A DNA stretch of 64,000 nt from HKST-UBA178 sp965223815 (GCA_965223815.1 OZ245019.1:744001-808000), one strand, 5' to 3'; shown: positions 45,318 through 54,550, counted from the first letter of the stretch. The notes: generated by a model from the letters alone, not told the origin. Numbers and translations are program-made.

Positions 45318-45860
45318 GTGAGCGTTTCCAGAATCTTGATCCAGCACCAGCTTCGGCGCCAGATAAAGGCCTTGCGACCTGGCCTGTACCGGCTCGCTTG
45401 GTCTTGGTGTCACGATGCACAAATTGCGGATGATCTGGTGCAGGACACTTTGGTGCGGGGGCTGGAGCGAATTGAACAGCTTCGGGATGCCAAGCAGTTA
45501 AAGGTGTGGCTATATCGCATTCTCTGCAACATGCACCGGGACCATCTGCGCGCACGCCGGGAGAGTGTTCCCAGTGAATCGGTAGCGCTGCGCTCTACGG
45601 AAGATCCTGAACATGATTTTGACAAGCAAATGCTGGTGGTATCGGTACGCAGAGCGATGAGTTTACTCAGCGAAGACCACCGCAAAGTGGTTACGCTGGT
45701 CGATTTGATGGAGTGCTCATATGCCGAGGTGGCGGATATCCTGCAACTCCCCGTGGGTACTGTCATGAGCCGGCTCTACCGGGCACGCGCTAGTTTGAAG
45801 ATTGCGCTGCAGAATCAGTCAGATTCGCCGGAAAAACCCATCCTGCGGAGAGTGAAATGA
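45318..45860 (+). CDS. ECF-type sigma factor
   Basis: 180 residues, starting at GTG 45318; an ATG two bases before is out of frame and stops at once. Sigma region 2 spans about 20-80 (LYRLAWSWCHDAQIADDLVQ, then QLKVWLYRILCNMHRD). Region 4 lies at about 115-163 (SEDHRKVVTLVDLMECSYAE, then GTVMSRLYRARASLK). There is no region 1.1 or 3, as in ECF factors, which redirect RNA polymerase to a small regulon on an envelope signal. Its stop overlaps the anti-sigma start by four bases. Confidence 0.93.
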   Translation: MSVSRILIQHQLRRQIKALRPGLYRLAWSWCHDAQIADDLVQDTLVRGLERIEQLRDAKQLKVWLYRILCNMHRDHLRARRESVPSESVALRSTEDPEHDFDKQMLVVSVRRAMSLLSEDHRKVVTLVDLMECSYAEVADILQLPVGTVMSRLYRARASLKIALQNQSDSPEKPILRRVK

Positions 45861-46594
45861 CAGAACCGCATAGACCGATCTCTGAAGAGGCGCTGCACGC
45901 CTGGGTGGATGGTGAGTACACCCCAGAGGATAGTGCTGAGTTGCTGGCTGCCCTGCAGCGCGACCGGGAACTACTGCACCATGCTGCCGATATCCGGATG
46001 CTAAAGGAGTCCGTCCGGCTCGCCTATCGACAACCGCCTCAACCGCCCGTTAATGTCTATCGCGCAGCCAGGCAGTCGTCTGTCTGGAGGTCTCTTGCAG
46101 CCGGCATACTGGTTCTGGCGATAGGGGTCTTATTGGGGTGGAGCATGCACCCCATCGACTCTGCCGGGCGTTTTGTATTACTCGACCCTATCGGGACTGG
46201 TCAGCAATCTGCCGCTGCGGGATCGGAAGCAACGCGAATTGTGTTTCATTTGACCAATCCAGATATGGCAGTTGCGGAGGAATTGCTGGACGAAATAGAT
46301 GCCATGCTGACGGACTACCGCGATCAGGGCAGTGAATTGCGTGTCGAGGTTGTTGCCCATGGCGACGGGCTTGGCTTGCTAAGGGAGCGATTATCTCGAC
46401 ATCGCGATCGAATTCGAAGCATGTCGGAGCAGAATCCCAACCTGACTTTTGTGGCCTGTAAGAACACCATAGATCGTCTACGGGTTGAGCGAGGCGTCGA
46501 AGTGGTACTGCTTCCGGATGCCCATCTCACGGGATCGGGAGTTAACCATGTAGTGCGTCGGCAACACCAGGGCTGGGTATATATCAAGGTGTAG
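45857..46594 (+). CDS. anti-sigma factor with periplasmic DsrE-like domain
   Basis: 245 residues. The N-terminal 65 residues (ISEEALHAWVDGEYTPED...) match the cytoplasmic anti-sigma domain of ECF partners; no zinc HxxxCxxC is present. One membrane helix follows (SLAAGILVLAIGVLLGWSM, about 78-97). The periplasmic part (about 125-245) resembles the next protein along its length, with shared blocks VVAHGDGLGLL and VACKNTI against VVLHGNGVSML and VCNNTL there, and the same ending GWVYIKV/GYAYIKP. An anti-sigma factor whose sensor copies a DsrE-like effector is unusual. The domain may sense the effector, its ligand or its redox state. Confidence 0.85.
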   Translation: MTEPHRPISEEALHAWVDGEYTPEDSAELLAALQRDRELLHHAADIRMLKESVRLAYRQPPQPPVNVYRAARQSSVWRSLAAGILVLAIGVLLGWSMHPIDSAGRFVLLDPIGTGQQSAAAGSEATRIVFHLTNPDMAVAEELLDEIDAMLTDYRDQGSELRVEVVAHGDGLGLLRERLSRHRDRIRSMSEQNPNLTFVACKNTIDRLRVERGVEVVLLPDAHLTGSGVNHVVRRQHQGWVYIKV

Positions 46595-46704
46595 ATGAAT
46601 ACCAAGAGTTAGGCCTATAGGAGGAGACTGGTAGCAATTCAGTCGTGATTACAGAAAGAACGCAAAATCTACAGATTGATCAACCAAGAGTAAGGAGGAG
46701 AAAA

Positions 46705-47172
46705 ATGAGAAGACTAATTGCTGTGCTATTGGGCTGCGCGGTTCTGGCCGTGGCATTGGCAGGGCCGGTTATGGCCGGCGAAAAACAGAAGGTCGTTTAT
46801 CACGTCAATTACTACGACGCGAAAAAGCAGGCTGGCGCATTGCGTAATATTCAGAATCATATCAATGCTGTTGGCGCCGAGAATCTGGACTTGAAAGTGG
46901 TACTGCACGGCAATGGGGTTTCTATGTTGCTCGAGCCTGATGCAATTGACGGTACCAAGATGAAGGAGGCGAACGCCAATGATCAGATGCAGGCAAAGAT
47001 TGCCGGATTGAAGGATCAAGGCGTGGAGTTTAATGTCTGCAACAATACGCTCAATGGACGCAAAGTCTCCTACGATGATTTATACGATACGAGTAAGGCG
47101 GATATCGTAGCATCCGGAGTCGCGGAACTTGCGATACTCCAGAGTAAGGGCTACGCATATATTAAACCCTGA
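46705..47172 (+). CDS. secreted DsrE-like protein
   Basis: 155 residues from ATG 46705, with AAGGAGGAG upstream. The signal peptide (LIAVLLGCAVLAVALAGPVM) is probably cut after VMA. The mature DsrE/DsrF-like alpha/beta fold holds the strand VVYHVNYYD, LKVVLHGNGVSMLL and the cysteine loop FNVCNNTLNG. DsrE proteins of the cytosol relay sulfur; the role of exported forms is not settled. It follows the sigma/anti-sigma pair by 110 bases and is the likely output of that switch. The periplasmic half of the anti-sigma factor is its homologue. Confidence 0.85.
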   Translation: MRRLIAVLLGCAVLAVALAGPVMAGEKQKVVYHVNYYDAKKQAGALRNIQNHINAVGAENLDLKVVLHGNGVSMLLEPDAIDGTKMKEANANDQMQAKIAGLKDQGVEFNVCNNTLNGRKVSYDDLYDTSKADIVASGVAELAILQSKGYAYIKP

Positions 47173-47441
47173 TACTGAAGTTTCGGTATCTTCTGGCGGG
47201 CGAGCGGCGTGGCAACTGAGCCCGCCGTATCGTCAACCAGGTTGCATGGTTTATATTGCCAGGCGGGTAGAAGCTCAGGTAGTCCGCTACACTCGTATGG
47301 CCAGCCTCGATCGCCGTTTTCGGTTCCGGGTTTTATCGCAAGCTCGCGGCACTCTCGATTGTTTACCAACCGCAACGGGGATGGGTCTGCACAGAACCTC
47401 TTCCGCCTAACAATTCATAAACAATTATTCAGGAGATTCCG

Positions 47442-47867
47442 ATGACTCTCCCGCCATTTCATCTGGCTATTCCCGTCCATGATCTAGATAAAGCCCGGCA
47501 CTTCTATGGCGAAGTGTTTGCACTGGAAGAGGGCCGCTCAAGTGCCCGGTGGGTGGACTTTGACTTCTACGGCCATCAATTGGTGATTCACCAGAGTCCT
47601 GTAACCCCTGCGCATGAGCGGGCTAACACCAATCCAGTCGACGGCCATGATGTACCTGTTCCCCACTTCGGGTTAGTGCTCGAGTGGGAGCAGTGGGAGG
47701 CGTTGGCGGCTAGGCTAAAATCGCTTGATACTCAATTCGTCATCGAACCTTATGTCCGCTTCGAGGGTGAGGTTGGTGAGCAGGCTACAATGTTCTTGCT
47801 TGATCCCTGTGGCAATGCCCTGGAATTCAAGGCGTTCAAGGATATTGGTCAGCTCTTTGCCAAGTAA
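47442..47867 (+). CDS. VOC (glyoxalase/dioxygenase-fold) protein
   Basis: 141 residues of the vicinal oxygen chelate fold. The first beta-alpha unit is FHLAIPVHDLDKARHFYGEV, with potential metal ligands His7, His57 (YGHQL) and the Glu in NALEFKAF. CAGGAGATTCCG precedes the ATG. Small VOC proteins of this shape are common and often annotated as glyoxalase-like; the reaction cannot be told. It is a single gene, with 269 bases upstream and no partner. Confidence 0.87.
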   Translation: MTLPPFHLAIPVHDLDKARHFYGEVFALEEGRSSARWVDFDFYGHQLVIHQSPVTPAHERANTNPVDGHDVPVPHFGLVLEWEQWEALAARLKSLDTQFVIEPYVRFEGEVGEQATMFLLDPCGNALEFKAFKDIGQLFAK

Positions 47868-48007
47868 TGCCACTGTCGGCTACAACTCGACTCCATAGAA
47901 ATGGATTGCCGAGACCAGGCTTCGGAGCCTGTTTCCCTATGCAGGGCTTGAGGAAGTGTTTTGAGTTACTAGCTGGCAGGTTGCCCTGGGACCAGCCTTA
48001 ACTCCTA

Positions 48008-48469
48008 TTACGGCTGATAGATTTCGACCTGCTGACTGTCAACCTCCAGCAGCAGCTCGTCTCCGTAGTTTATTCCCTCGATATAGACGGTGATAAGCTC
48101 CATCACCTCCAGATTCTGGAAGTGCTCGGGTTTAGTCTCGGGGTGGGGATAATAGATCAGTCCGTTGATTACTCTGCGGCCTTCTATCAGGATTCTGCAA
48201 TCTGCCAGGGAAAAATCTTCCGGTGGTGTTTTTGAACTCCACTGGAGATTGGTAAAGCGAAATCTAGCCCGATTCACCTTGAACAGAAAGGGTGCGATAT
48301 TGAGGTTGATGGTGCCTGGATAATAGGCATCCAGATCGCAGCCCAGTTTCTTGAAATGGGGTTTCTGCATCTGAATGGTTCCTTGGGGAAATCTGGGATC
48401 CATACATTTTCCAGAAGCTACCTGGTATCCCCTTTGTATGATCCCCTTTAGCTGTCTCCAGTGATCCAA
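48008..48469 (-). CDS. protein resembling archaeal CTP-dependent riboflavin kinase
   Basis: 153 residues starting at TTG 48469, with AGGAG five bases upstream. The arrangement GYQVASGKCMDPRF then LGCDLDAYYPGTINLNIAP recalls the DUF120 family (archaeal RibK), where a G-x-V-x-SG loop is followed by PYPGTLNV. The later block GRRVINGLIYYPHPETKPEH fits the domain's middle strands. In archaea this domain makes FMN with CTP. In a bacterium that should have RibF its role is uncertain. I did not find the family's second glycine-rich signature, so homology is suggested, not proven. Confidence 0.55.
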   Translation of the reverse strand: MDHWRQLKGIIQRGYQVASGKCMDPRFPQGTIQMQKPHFKKLGCDLDAYYPGTINLNIAPFLFKVNRARFRFTNLQWSSKTPPEDFSLADCRILIEGRRVINGLIYYPHPETKPEHFQNLEVMELITVYIEGINYGDELLLEVDSQQVEIYQP

Positions 48470-48580
48470 CTCGTCTCCTGACTAGAACAAGATCTGGCTA
48501 ATTTGCATGGGTTATGGGAAGGGAAAAAGTAGAGTGGGATGACATCGTGCGGCCTGTAGGAAAAGTGGGTTTTTAAATTG

Positions 48581-49195
48581 TCATACAGGGTCCCGTGGAA
48601 CTGTTTTCTGCATGGAATCACGGGCTGAAAACTGATGATACCAGCGTTCCAGGCGGGGGGCTTGGCGGCGCCACTCATTGTCCGCTATGCGAAAATCGAG
48701 ATAGCCGAGGGCACAACCAATCGAGATCTGCGCTAGGTCGATATTCGTGGAGAAATCTCCAGTTCGGCCCTCGAACTCCTCAATTGTTCGGCGGATAGTC
48801 TCCATTTGCACATCGAGCCACCATTGGGAACGTAGAGCCGTCTCGCGACGGTTATTCTCCAGGAAAACCAAGACCGCAGCATCCATGACCCCGTCCGCAA
48901 GGGCTTCCAGGCACAATATGTCCCAGCGTTCATCTCCATGCCTGGGTATTAGTGGTGCGCCTTGATGCAGGCTGTCCAGATATTCGCATATGACCGGGCT
49001 GTCAAATAGAGACCTGCCGTCTTCCAGAATCAAGGCAGGGACTTTGCCCAACGGATTGTCTTGGCTGATATCGCTCTCCGGATCCCATGGGTTGGTTTGT
49101 ATCCGCTCAATCTCTGCCTCTAAACCCGCTTCAATAGCCGTCACTACTACTTTGCGGGTATATGGTGATGTGGGCGAATAACGAAGTTTCATCAT
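48581..49195 (-). CDS. glutathione S-transferase family protein
   Basis: 204 residues. ATG 49195 (or the adjacent ATG 49192) follows GAGGAGTGAACC. The thioredoxin-like N-terminal domain has KLRYSPTSPYTRKV, then GKVPALILEDG with the cis-proline and DSPVICEYLD, the glutathione-binding Glu/Asp-Ser pair. The helical C-terminal domain spans 85-200. Family members conjugate glutathione to electrophiles or act as thiol reductases. There is no linked pathway gene; the CTP-riboflavin-kinase-like gene follows on the same strand after 111 bases. Confidence 0.9.
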   Translation of the reverse strand: MMKLRYSPTSPYTRKVVVTAIEAGLEAEIERIQTNPWDPESDISQDNPLGKVPALILEDGRSLFDSPVICEYLDSLHQGAPLIPRHGDERWDILCLEALADGVMDAAVLVFLENNRRETALRSQWWLDVQMETIRRTIEEFEGRTGDFSTNIDLAQISIGCALGYLDFRIADNEWRRQAPRLERWYHQFSARDSMQKTVPRDPV

Positions 49196-49434
49196 GGTTC
49201 ACTCCTCGATTACCTGAATGCCGCATCGATTTCTCGACGTGATTGCGGTGTGCTGTTGGGAATTATCCATCTACGCAGAGAGGATAGGAACAGGGAAACG
49301 GGTTTCAGTTTAATTGTATGGCGCAGGCCATATTGGTTTGCATCCCGAATCCTGTGAATGATTCAACCGGGGTAAAGCGCTCTTTGGGACAGAGGTAGTG
49401 CAGTGCATCAGCGGTAGGCAATTCTGTTAGGGTT

Positions 49435-50040
49435 TTATTGGAAATGGCTATACTTTGCCGCCAGCTGCTGATCGAGATTCGATAAGTCCCTCCGGGTATC
49501 GATATCGATCTCCGCGTTTGGCATCGATACGGAATGCACTACCGATGCATTCTTGCTAAGCAGGTGTCGTGCCCCTTGATCTCCGCTCAATTGTCCAAGC
49601 GCATAGAAAAACGAATGTGGAAAAATGGCAGGGACACCGATCCTTCCCGCGTAATTCGAAGCCACAATCCTTTCATTACCGAAGTGGTCGATGAGGTGTT
49701 GGTAATCGCTTTGTCGGATAGCAACCTGATCGGCCAGCGCAATCATCAGACCGTCGTAGCGGCGACGATCGCAGATTTCGGATACCCCCCTGGCGATGGA
49801 TGCGCCAAGTCCCGACTGCCAGCTTGCGTGTTCGATCACTTGTGACAAGTTTTCCACCAGGGGAACGACCTGGTCTCGAAAGGCTCCGACAACAGTGTAG
49901 AGATGATCGCCGAATAGAGGAGTGAGTTTGGATAAAGTGTGCACCACCATGGGCTTGCCCTCGATGAGTGAGAGCTGTTTAGTTCCATCGAAGCGGGAGG
50001 CGCCGCCGGCAGCCGCTACCAGGCAGGCAATTCGCGTCAT
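49435..50040 (-). CDS. mocA: molybdenum-cofactor cytidylyltransferase (MocA/MobA-like)
   Basis: 201 residues from ATG 50040, which overlaps the xdhC stop by four bases. The nucleotidyltransferase loop LVAAAGGASRFDGTKQLS is followed by the metal-binding LMIALADQVAI and the acceptor strand NYAGRIGVPAIFP. MocA adds CMP to molybdopterin to give the MCD form used by xanthine-dehydrogenase-type enzymes. Its coupling to xdhC and the hydroxylase genes supports that role over MobA (GMP form). Confidence 0.85.
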   Translation of the reverse strand: MTRIACLVAAAGGASRFDGTKQLSLIEGKPMVVHTLSKLTPLFGDHLYTVVGAFRDQVVPLVENLSQVIEHASWQSGLGASIARGVSEICDRRRYDGLMIALADQVAIRQSDYQHLIDHFGNERIVASNYAGRIGVPAIFPHSFFYALGQLSGDQGARHLLSKNASVVHSVSMPNAEIDIDTRRDLSNLDQQLAAKYSHFQ

Positions 50041-51020
50041 GGCACAGCTGCTTTCAGCGCAGGTTGTTCCGCCTGCCGGTGCAATACCGAGTGGCACTCC
50101 GCCAGGATGGAGAGGGCAATGCTTTCCGGTAGCTGCCCGCCAATATCTATCCCGGCGGGGCCGGATACAGGGCAGGTGAGTTCTTTTTCCGTCAACCCGG
50201 CTTGCTCGAGAACTTGTCGATACCTATGCCGGGGTCCCAGCAGGGCGATGTGTCTGAGCCCCGTGGATTGCAGTACTATCAACGCTTCGGCATCTATTTC
50301 GATGCTGTGAGACATCAAAACGGCGGCATCTACACCCTCTGTTTCCAGGGAACGCGACAGGCCACCTTGAGTATCCCTCAGTATCTTATCGGCGCCTGGA
50401 AAGTACTCACGCCTCGCATTGGCCGGTCGCGGATCGGCCAGCGTAATACGCCAGCCGAGTTCTTTTGCTATGCGGACCACGGGGCGCGCATCAATGCCGC
50501 CGCCCACTATCAGCAGATGAGGTTCTGGTTTGATAGGCGTAATCAGCCATCCGTTTTCGATGATGCTTCTCCTCAGCTGCCGCGGTTCGCCTGGGTGGAA
50601 GTGTGCCTCTGTGGCGCCAATTCGCTGAAAATAGGTGCCGGGCCTGCGGTTTCGAAGCGCATCCGCCATGGCATTGAGTCCCAGATCGTTGTCGGTGCTC
50701 AGGGGCTGCAGCATGATGTGCACGGTGCCGCCGCAGCCAATGCCCAGCTGGAACGACAGGTCATCCTCGTCGCTGCCGTCGTATACCAGGGTGAGCGCGC
50801 GACCGCTGGTCATGGCCCTTCTGGCGTTGCGGACGATATCCGACTCCAGGCAGCCACCGCTAAGCAGGCCAAACTGCTGCCCCAATCCGTTGATTAGCAT
50901 CATCGCACCCGCCTTGCGGTAGGTGGAGCCCTTGGTCTTGAAGACGGTTCCGAGTACCCACTGTGTGTCTTGTTCCGCCCCCTGCCAAGCGCTCAGCAGC
51001 TGGGAGAGTTGATTGCTCAT
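50037..51020 (-). CDS. xdhC: XdhC-family Mo-hydroxylase maturation protein
   Basis: 327 residues. The N-terminal XdhC_CoxI domain (QWVLGTVFKTKGSTYRKAGA, then GGCLESDIVRNARRAM) is followed by a Rossmann C-domain (HLLIVGGGIDARPVVRIAKE). XdhC binds molybdenum cofactor, protects it and helps sulfurate and insert it. It lies 60 bases after the hydroxylase large-subunit gene and is coupled to mocA. Confidence 0.9.
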   Translation of the reverse strand: MSNQLSQLLSAWQGAEQDTQWVLGTVFKTKGSTYRKAGAMMLINGLGQQFGLLSGGCLESDIVRNARRAMTSGRALTLVYDGSDEDDLSFQLGIGCGGTVHIMLQPLSTDNDLGLNAMADALRNRRPGTYFQRIGATEAHFHPGEPRQLRRSIIENGWLITPIKPEPHLLIVGGGIDARPVVRIAKELGWRITLADPRPANARREYFPGADKILRDTQGGLSRSLETEGVDAAVLMSHSIEIDAEALIVLQSTGLRHIALLGPRHRYRQVLEQAGLTEKELTCPVSGPAGIDIGGQLPESIALSILAECHSVLHRQAEQPALKAAVP

Positions 51021-51080
51021 TTCAATATGCCTCTATCACTTGCCCTGTGGATATGCATTCGACCCCTGTGGTTGCTGAAA

Positions 51081-53243
51081 TCAAATGAAGCTCAGGCCGG
51101 ACTTGGAGAGGGGCAGCCGGGTGATGCGTTTGCCGGTGGTGGCGAAAATTGCGTTGGCGACCGCCGGCCCGGTGGGCGGTACGGCGGGCTCGCCGACACC
51201 GCTGGGTGCTTCGTTGGATTCGATTATGACTACATCGACCTGGGGCATATCCCCCATGCGAAGCGGCAGATAGTCGGGGAAATTCTGCTGTTGCACTCTC
51301 CCTCCCTCTAGGGTGATTTCGTTGCGCAGAATAGCGCCTAGACCGAAGCCTACACCGCCCTCCATCTGGGCTTTTACTACATCGGGATTGACGGCGACAC
51401 CACAGTCAACGGCGATATAGACCTTGTCCACATGAACCTTATCACCCTCAACAGAAACATCGGCGACGGCGGCTACGTAAGTATTGAAAGAGAAATGGGC
51501 GGCGAAGCCCCGCTTCTGACCTGGCTGCCAGCCGGAGAGATCCCGCACCGCTTCGATAACTCCCGCCATGCGATTCTGCTTGCCGTCGGCTCTGTCCAGC
51601 ATGTCGAGCCGCATGGCGACCGGATCCTGTCCTGTTTCATGGGCCACCATGTCCAGCAGGCTCTCCATCGTGAACGCGGTATGGGTATGACCAACGGATC
51701 GCCACCACAATACCGGTACGGCTGTGGAAAAATCGCTCACCCCCAAAGCCATGTTGGGTATCCTGTAGAGGGTATCGGCGATGCCCTCAACCGAGGTGTG
51801 ATCGACGCCGTCATGGACGCTTGTCGCCTCAAAAGAGGTACCTTTCACAATGGGCTTGGACACGGTGCGGTGGTCCCACCCCAAGATATTACCGCTCCGG
51901 TCGAGCGCGATTCTGGCCTTGTGCACCGCCATCGGGCGGTAGAAGCCGCCCTGTATATCGTCTTCGCGGCTCCAGACCAGCTTCACCGGGATTTTTTGCT
52001 CCAGCAGGGCGAAGGCAAGCGCGGCCTCCACCTGATAGTCGGCAACCGGGGTGGCGCGGCGGCCGAAAGAGCCGCCCGCATATAGAGTGTTGATTTCAAT
52101 CTGCTTGGGTTCTAATCCGAGAATTTTCGCCAGGGCGCCGTGAGGGCCGACGGGAAACTGGCAGCCGTCGTGGAGCCTGACCCCCTTCTCCGTTGGCTCG
52201 AGCACGCAAATCAGAGGCTCCATCGGCGCATGTGCCAGGAAGGGGTAGACGAACTCCGCTTCGATAAGTTGGTCCGCCTCGGATATAAGGGGCTGCACGC
52301 TTTCCGTAGTCGACGGTTTCAGAGCTTGAAACTGCGGCTTTTCCACCAGCTCACGGTGAGCCTGTATGAGTTCGTCGGTGCTGCGGACCTCGGCCGCGGC
52401 AAAATCCCACTCGGCACTGACGGCTTTGCGTGCCGAGAATGCGGCCCAGGTGTTTTCTGCATACACCACCACGCCCGCCTTGTTGGGCAGCGCCTTGGCG
52501 GCTACGAAGCCGGGTATTTTTTCCGCGGCGCCGGCGTCGAATCCTGTCAATGTGCCGCCGAATTTTGGACTGCGAAGGATGGCGGCGTACACCATGCCGG
52601 GAATTTTGAGGTCCATGGCGAAGAGGGCGCTACCATCTGTTTTCGCCGCACTGTCCTTGCGCGGCAGTTTGAGTCTGCCGATTAACTTGAAATCTTTGGG
52701 ATCTTTCAGCTTGGGTTCCGGCCAGGATTCCAAGGTCGAGGCAAGACGGACGAACTCTCCGAAGCCGCCCCTCTTTTCTCCCGCGCGAACCACACCCTGA
52801 TCGATTGATACTTGCTGCTCGTCCACGCCCCACTGCTGAGCGGCGGCGCGCACCAACAGTTCTCGTGCCGTGGCGCCCGCTTGCCTGTACTGCGTAAACG
52901 AATTTGCAATGGCCGTGGAGCCGCCGGTTCCCTGTATGCCGAAAAACAGATTTTTATATTTTTCGTTATCCGATGGCGCGAATTCGATTTGTATAGAATA
53001 CCAGTCTGCATCCAGCTCCTCGGCAACCAATGTGGTCAGCCCGGTGGAGGTACCTTGTCCCATTTCGAAATGCTTCAGGATCACGGTCACTACGCCGTCA
53101 TTGTCTATTTTCACAAAGGGGTTGAATACCGTGCCTCGTTGACCGGCGGCCAGAGCCCCTCTGGCGTTAATACCCACAACCAGCGCTGCCGCGCCAGTGG
53201 CGGTTGTCTTCAGGAAGTCGCGTCGGGAGAGTTGGGTCGCCAT
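51081..53243 (-). CDS. IorB-type molybdenum hydroxylase large subunit
   Basis: 720 residues. A twin-arginine signal (LSRRDFLKTTATGAAAL) shows export to the periplasm. The fold is that of aldehyde oxidase/xanthine dehydrogenase molybdopterin subunits: GQGTSTGLTTLVAEELDAD, QGTGGSTAIANSF, and near the end GVGEPAVPPTGPAVANAIF with the catalytic Glu. Isoquinoline 1-oxidoreductase (IorB) relatives hydroxylate N-heterocycles or oxidise aldehydes with water as the oxygen source. The electrons go to the [2Fe-2S] partner encoded three bases upstream. Confidence 0.9.
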   Translation of the reverse strand: MATQLSRRDFLKTTATGAAALVVGINARGALAAGQRGTVFNPFVKIDNDGVVTVILKHFEMGQGTSTGLTTLVAEELDADWYSIQIEFAPSDNEKYKNLFFGIQGTGGSTAIANSFTQYRQAGATARELLVRAAAQQWGVDEQQVSIDQGVVRAGEKRGGFGEFVRLASTLESWPEPKLKDPKDFKLIGRLKLPRKDSAAKTDGSALFAMDLKIPGMVYAAILRSPKFGGTLTGFDAGAAEKIPGFVAAKALPNKAGVVVYAENTWAAFSARKAVSAEWDFAAAEVRSTDELIQAHRELVEKPQFQALKPSTTESVQPLISEADQLIEAEFVYPFLAHAPMEPLICVLEPTEKGVRLHDGCQFPVGPHGALAKILGLEPKQIEINTLYAGGSFGRRATPVADYQVEAALAFALLEQKIPVKLVWSREDDIQGGFYRPMAVHKARIALDRSGNILGWDHRTVSKPIVKGTSFEATSVHDGVDHTSVEGIADTLYRIPNMALGVSDFSTAVPVLWWRSVGHTHTAFTMESLLDMVAHETGQDPVAMRLDMLDRADGKQNRMAGVIEAVRDLSGWQPGQKRGFAAHFSFNTYVAAVADVSVEGDKVHVDKVYIAVDCGVAVNPDVVKAQMEGGVGFGLGAILRNEITLEGGRVQQQNFPDYLPLRMGDMPQVDVVIIESNEAPSGVGEPAVPPTGPAVANAIFATTGKRITRLPLSKSGLSFI

Positions 53244-53246
53244 GGA

Positions 53247-53708
53247 TTACGCCTCCAACAAGCTTGATGCCAGTTTGATGGCATCCTTGACGCGTACGTA
53301 AGTGGCGCAGCGGCAAACATTGCCGAACATGAATGCGTCTATGTCGCCATCCTTCGGTTTCTGATTCTGCTGTAACAGGCCAATCGCGGACATCACCTGG
53401 CCCGATTGACAATAACCGCACTGAACCACATCTTTTTCAAGCCAAGCGCGCTGCACCGCATTGGCAACCCGGCCATTAACCCCTTCAATGGTAGTGATCT
53501 CATTGTCGGCGACTGCCTCAATCATCAGTGAACAGGCGCGTACGGGGGTACCGTTGAGGTGCACGGTGCAGGCACCGCAGGCGGCCACGCCGCAACCGTA
53601 TTTGGTGCCAGTCAAATTGAGTCCATCCCGAATCACCCAGAGTAGCGGCGTGCCGGGCTCGGCCTCCACCGACTGGGATTTTCCGTTGATTTTCAGTTGG
53701 TAGTGCAT
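53247..53708 (-). CDS. [2Fe-2S] small subunit (IorA type)
   Basis: 153 residues from ATG 53708, with AAGGGA upstream. There are two iron-sulfur sites: a plant-type ferredoxin one with Cys39, 44, 47 and 59 (CGVAACGACTVHLNG), and the helical one with Cys97, 100, 132 and 134 (CGYCQSGQVM and NVCRCATYVR). It passes electrons from the molybdenum subunit to an acceptor. It has no signal peptide and probably rides the Tat export of the large subunit. Confidence 0.92.
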   Translation of the reverse strand: MHYQLKINGKSQSVEAEPGTPLLWVIRDGLNLTGTKYGCGVAACGACTVHLNGTPVRACSLMIEAVADNEITTIEGVNGRVANAVQRAWLEKDVVQCGYCQSGQVMSAIGLLQQNQKPKDGDIDAFMFGNVCRCATYVRVKDAIKLASSLLEA

Positions 53709-53974
53709 GAGTGTCCCTTCGCTCCTTGATAGTGGGTAGTGCTGTGCCACCTAAATGGTGTGCGGTAGGATGCCAGCGACTGCGATCCGCGTGTCTCTGC
53801 CGATTGGGCAATGTATTCAGGAGTATAGTTCCCTCCCGGCTGGGAGTTAGGTTTTTCGTGCCCCAGCCTTGGCCAAAATAGGCCTTCTCCACTTCCCATC
53901 GCTAGCCGCCACCCGCTTCCTTGCGCAAAGAGAGCAGCCGTTCCGGCCTATCTTTTTTTATCTGTATCGTCCAA

Positions 53975-54550
53975 TCACTTGACCAGATCTCTGGTGATGT
54001 TGGCGACTCGCTGACCAAACGCCTCTGCAGTCGCGATGTCTCCGGCCGTTGGCGCCTCGTCGGCGCTGGCGTCGGAGGGTGATTGAGCCATCAGTCCACC
54101 GAACGATCCGAGGTAGTTGATGTCATCGCGTTGTGCCGCCTTGGTATTGGAAGGCATGAGGCCAGTGCCGACCCAGAGCATGGAGTGCTGCATCGCCAGC
54201 GTGATGAAATAGTGAATGGTGGAGTGCTTGTCCCCATTCATCGAGGCAGAATTAGTGAAACCGGCCGCGATTTTATTCTTCCACTCCTGGCTCAACCAGC
54301 GCTTGCTGGAGGCGTCTGCGAATTTCTTGAACTGCCAGGAGGCCATTCCCATGTAGGTGGGTGAACCGAAGATAATCGCGTCCGACGCATCGAGCGTCCC
54401 CCAATCGGCTTCCGATAGTTCGCCATCCGGGCTTATCGATATCAGCATCGAGGAGACGCCGTCGATGGAATCGATACCCGCTATGACGGCCTTAGCCTGA
54501 TTCGTGGTGTGACCGTAGCCGCTGTGATAGACCACTGATACCTTTTTCAT
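53975..54550 (-). CDS. flavodoxin-fold NAD(P)H-quinone oxidoreductase-like protein
   Basis: 191 residues. The FMN phosphate loop VVYHSGYGHTTNQAKAV at the start, then FGSPTYMGMASWQFKKF and GFTNSASMNGDKHST, are typical of WrbA/flavodoxin-family quinone reductases. They accept two electrons from NAD(P)H and reduce quinones. It precedes the pirin gene's 3' end by 54 bases on the same strand. A quinone-reductase plus pirin pair points to quinone or flavonoid-type oxidative stress. A LysR gene is divergent from pirin. Confidence 0.85.
   Translation of the reverse strand: MKKVSVVYHSGYGHTTNQAKAVIAGIDSIDGVSSMLISISPDGELSEADWGTLDASDAIIFGSPTYMGMASWQFKKFADASSKRWLSQEWKNKIAAGFTNSASMNGDKHSTIHYFITLAMQHSMLWVGTGLMPSNTKAAQRDDINYLGSFGGLMAQSPSDASADEAPTAGDIATAEAFGQRVANITRDLVK

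Noticed and set aside
47195..47225. GC-rich inverted repeat (GGCGGGC and GCCCGCC) after the DsrE gene
   Set aside because: Arms are short, the spacer is long and no T-run follows; too weak to call a terminator.
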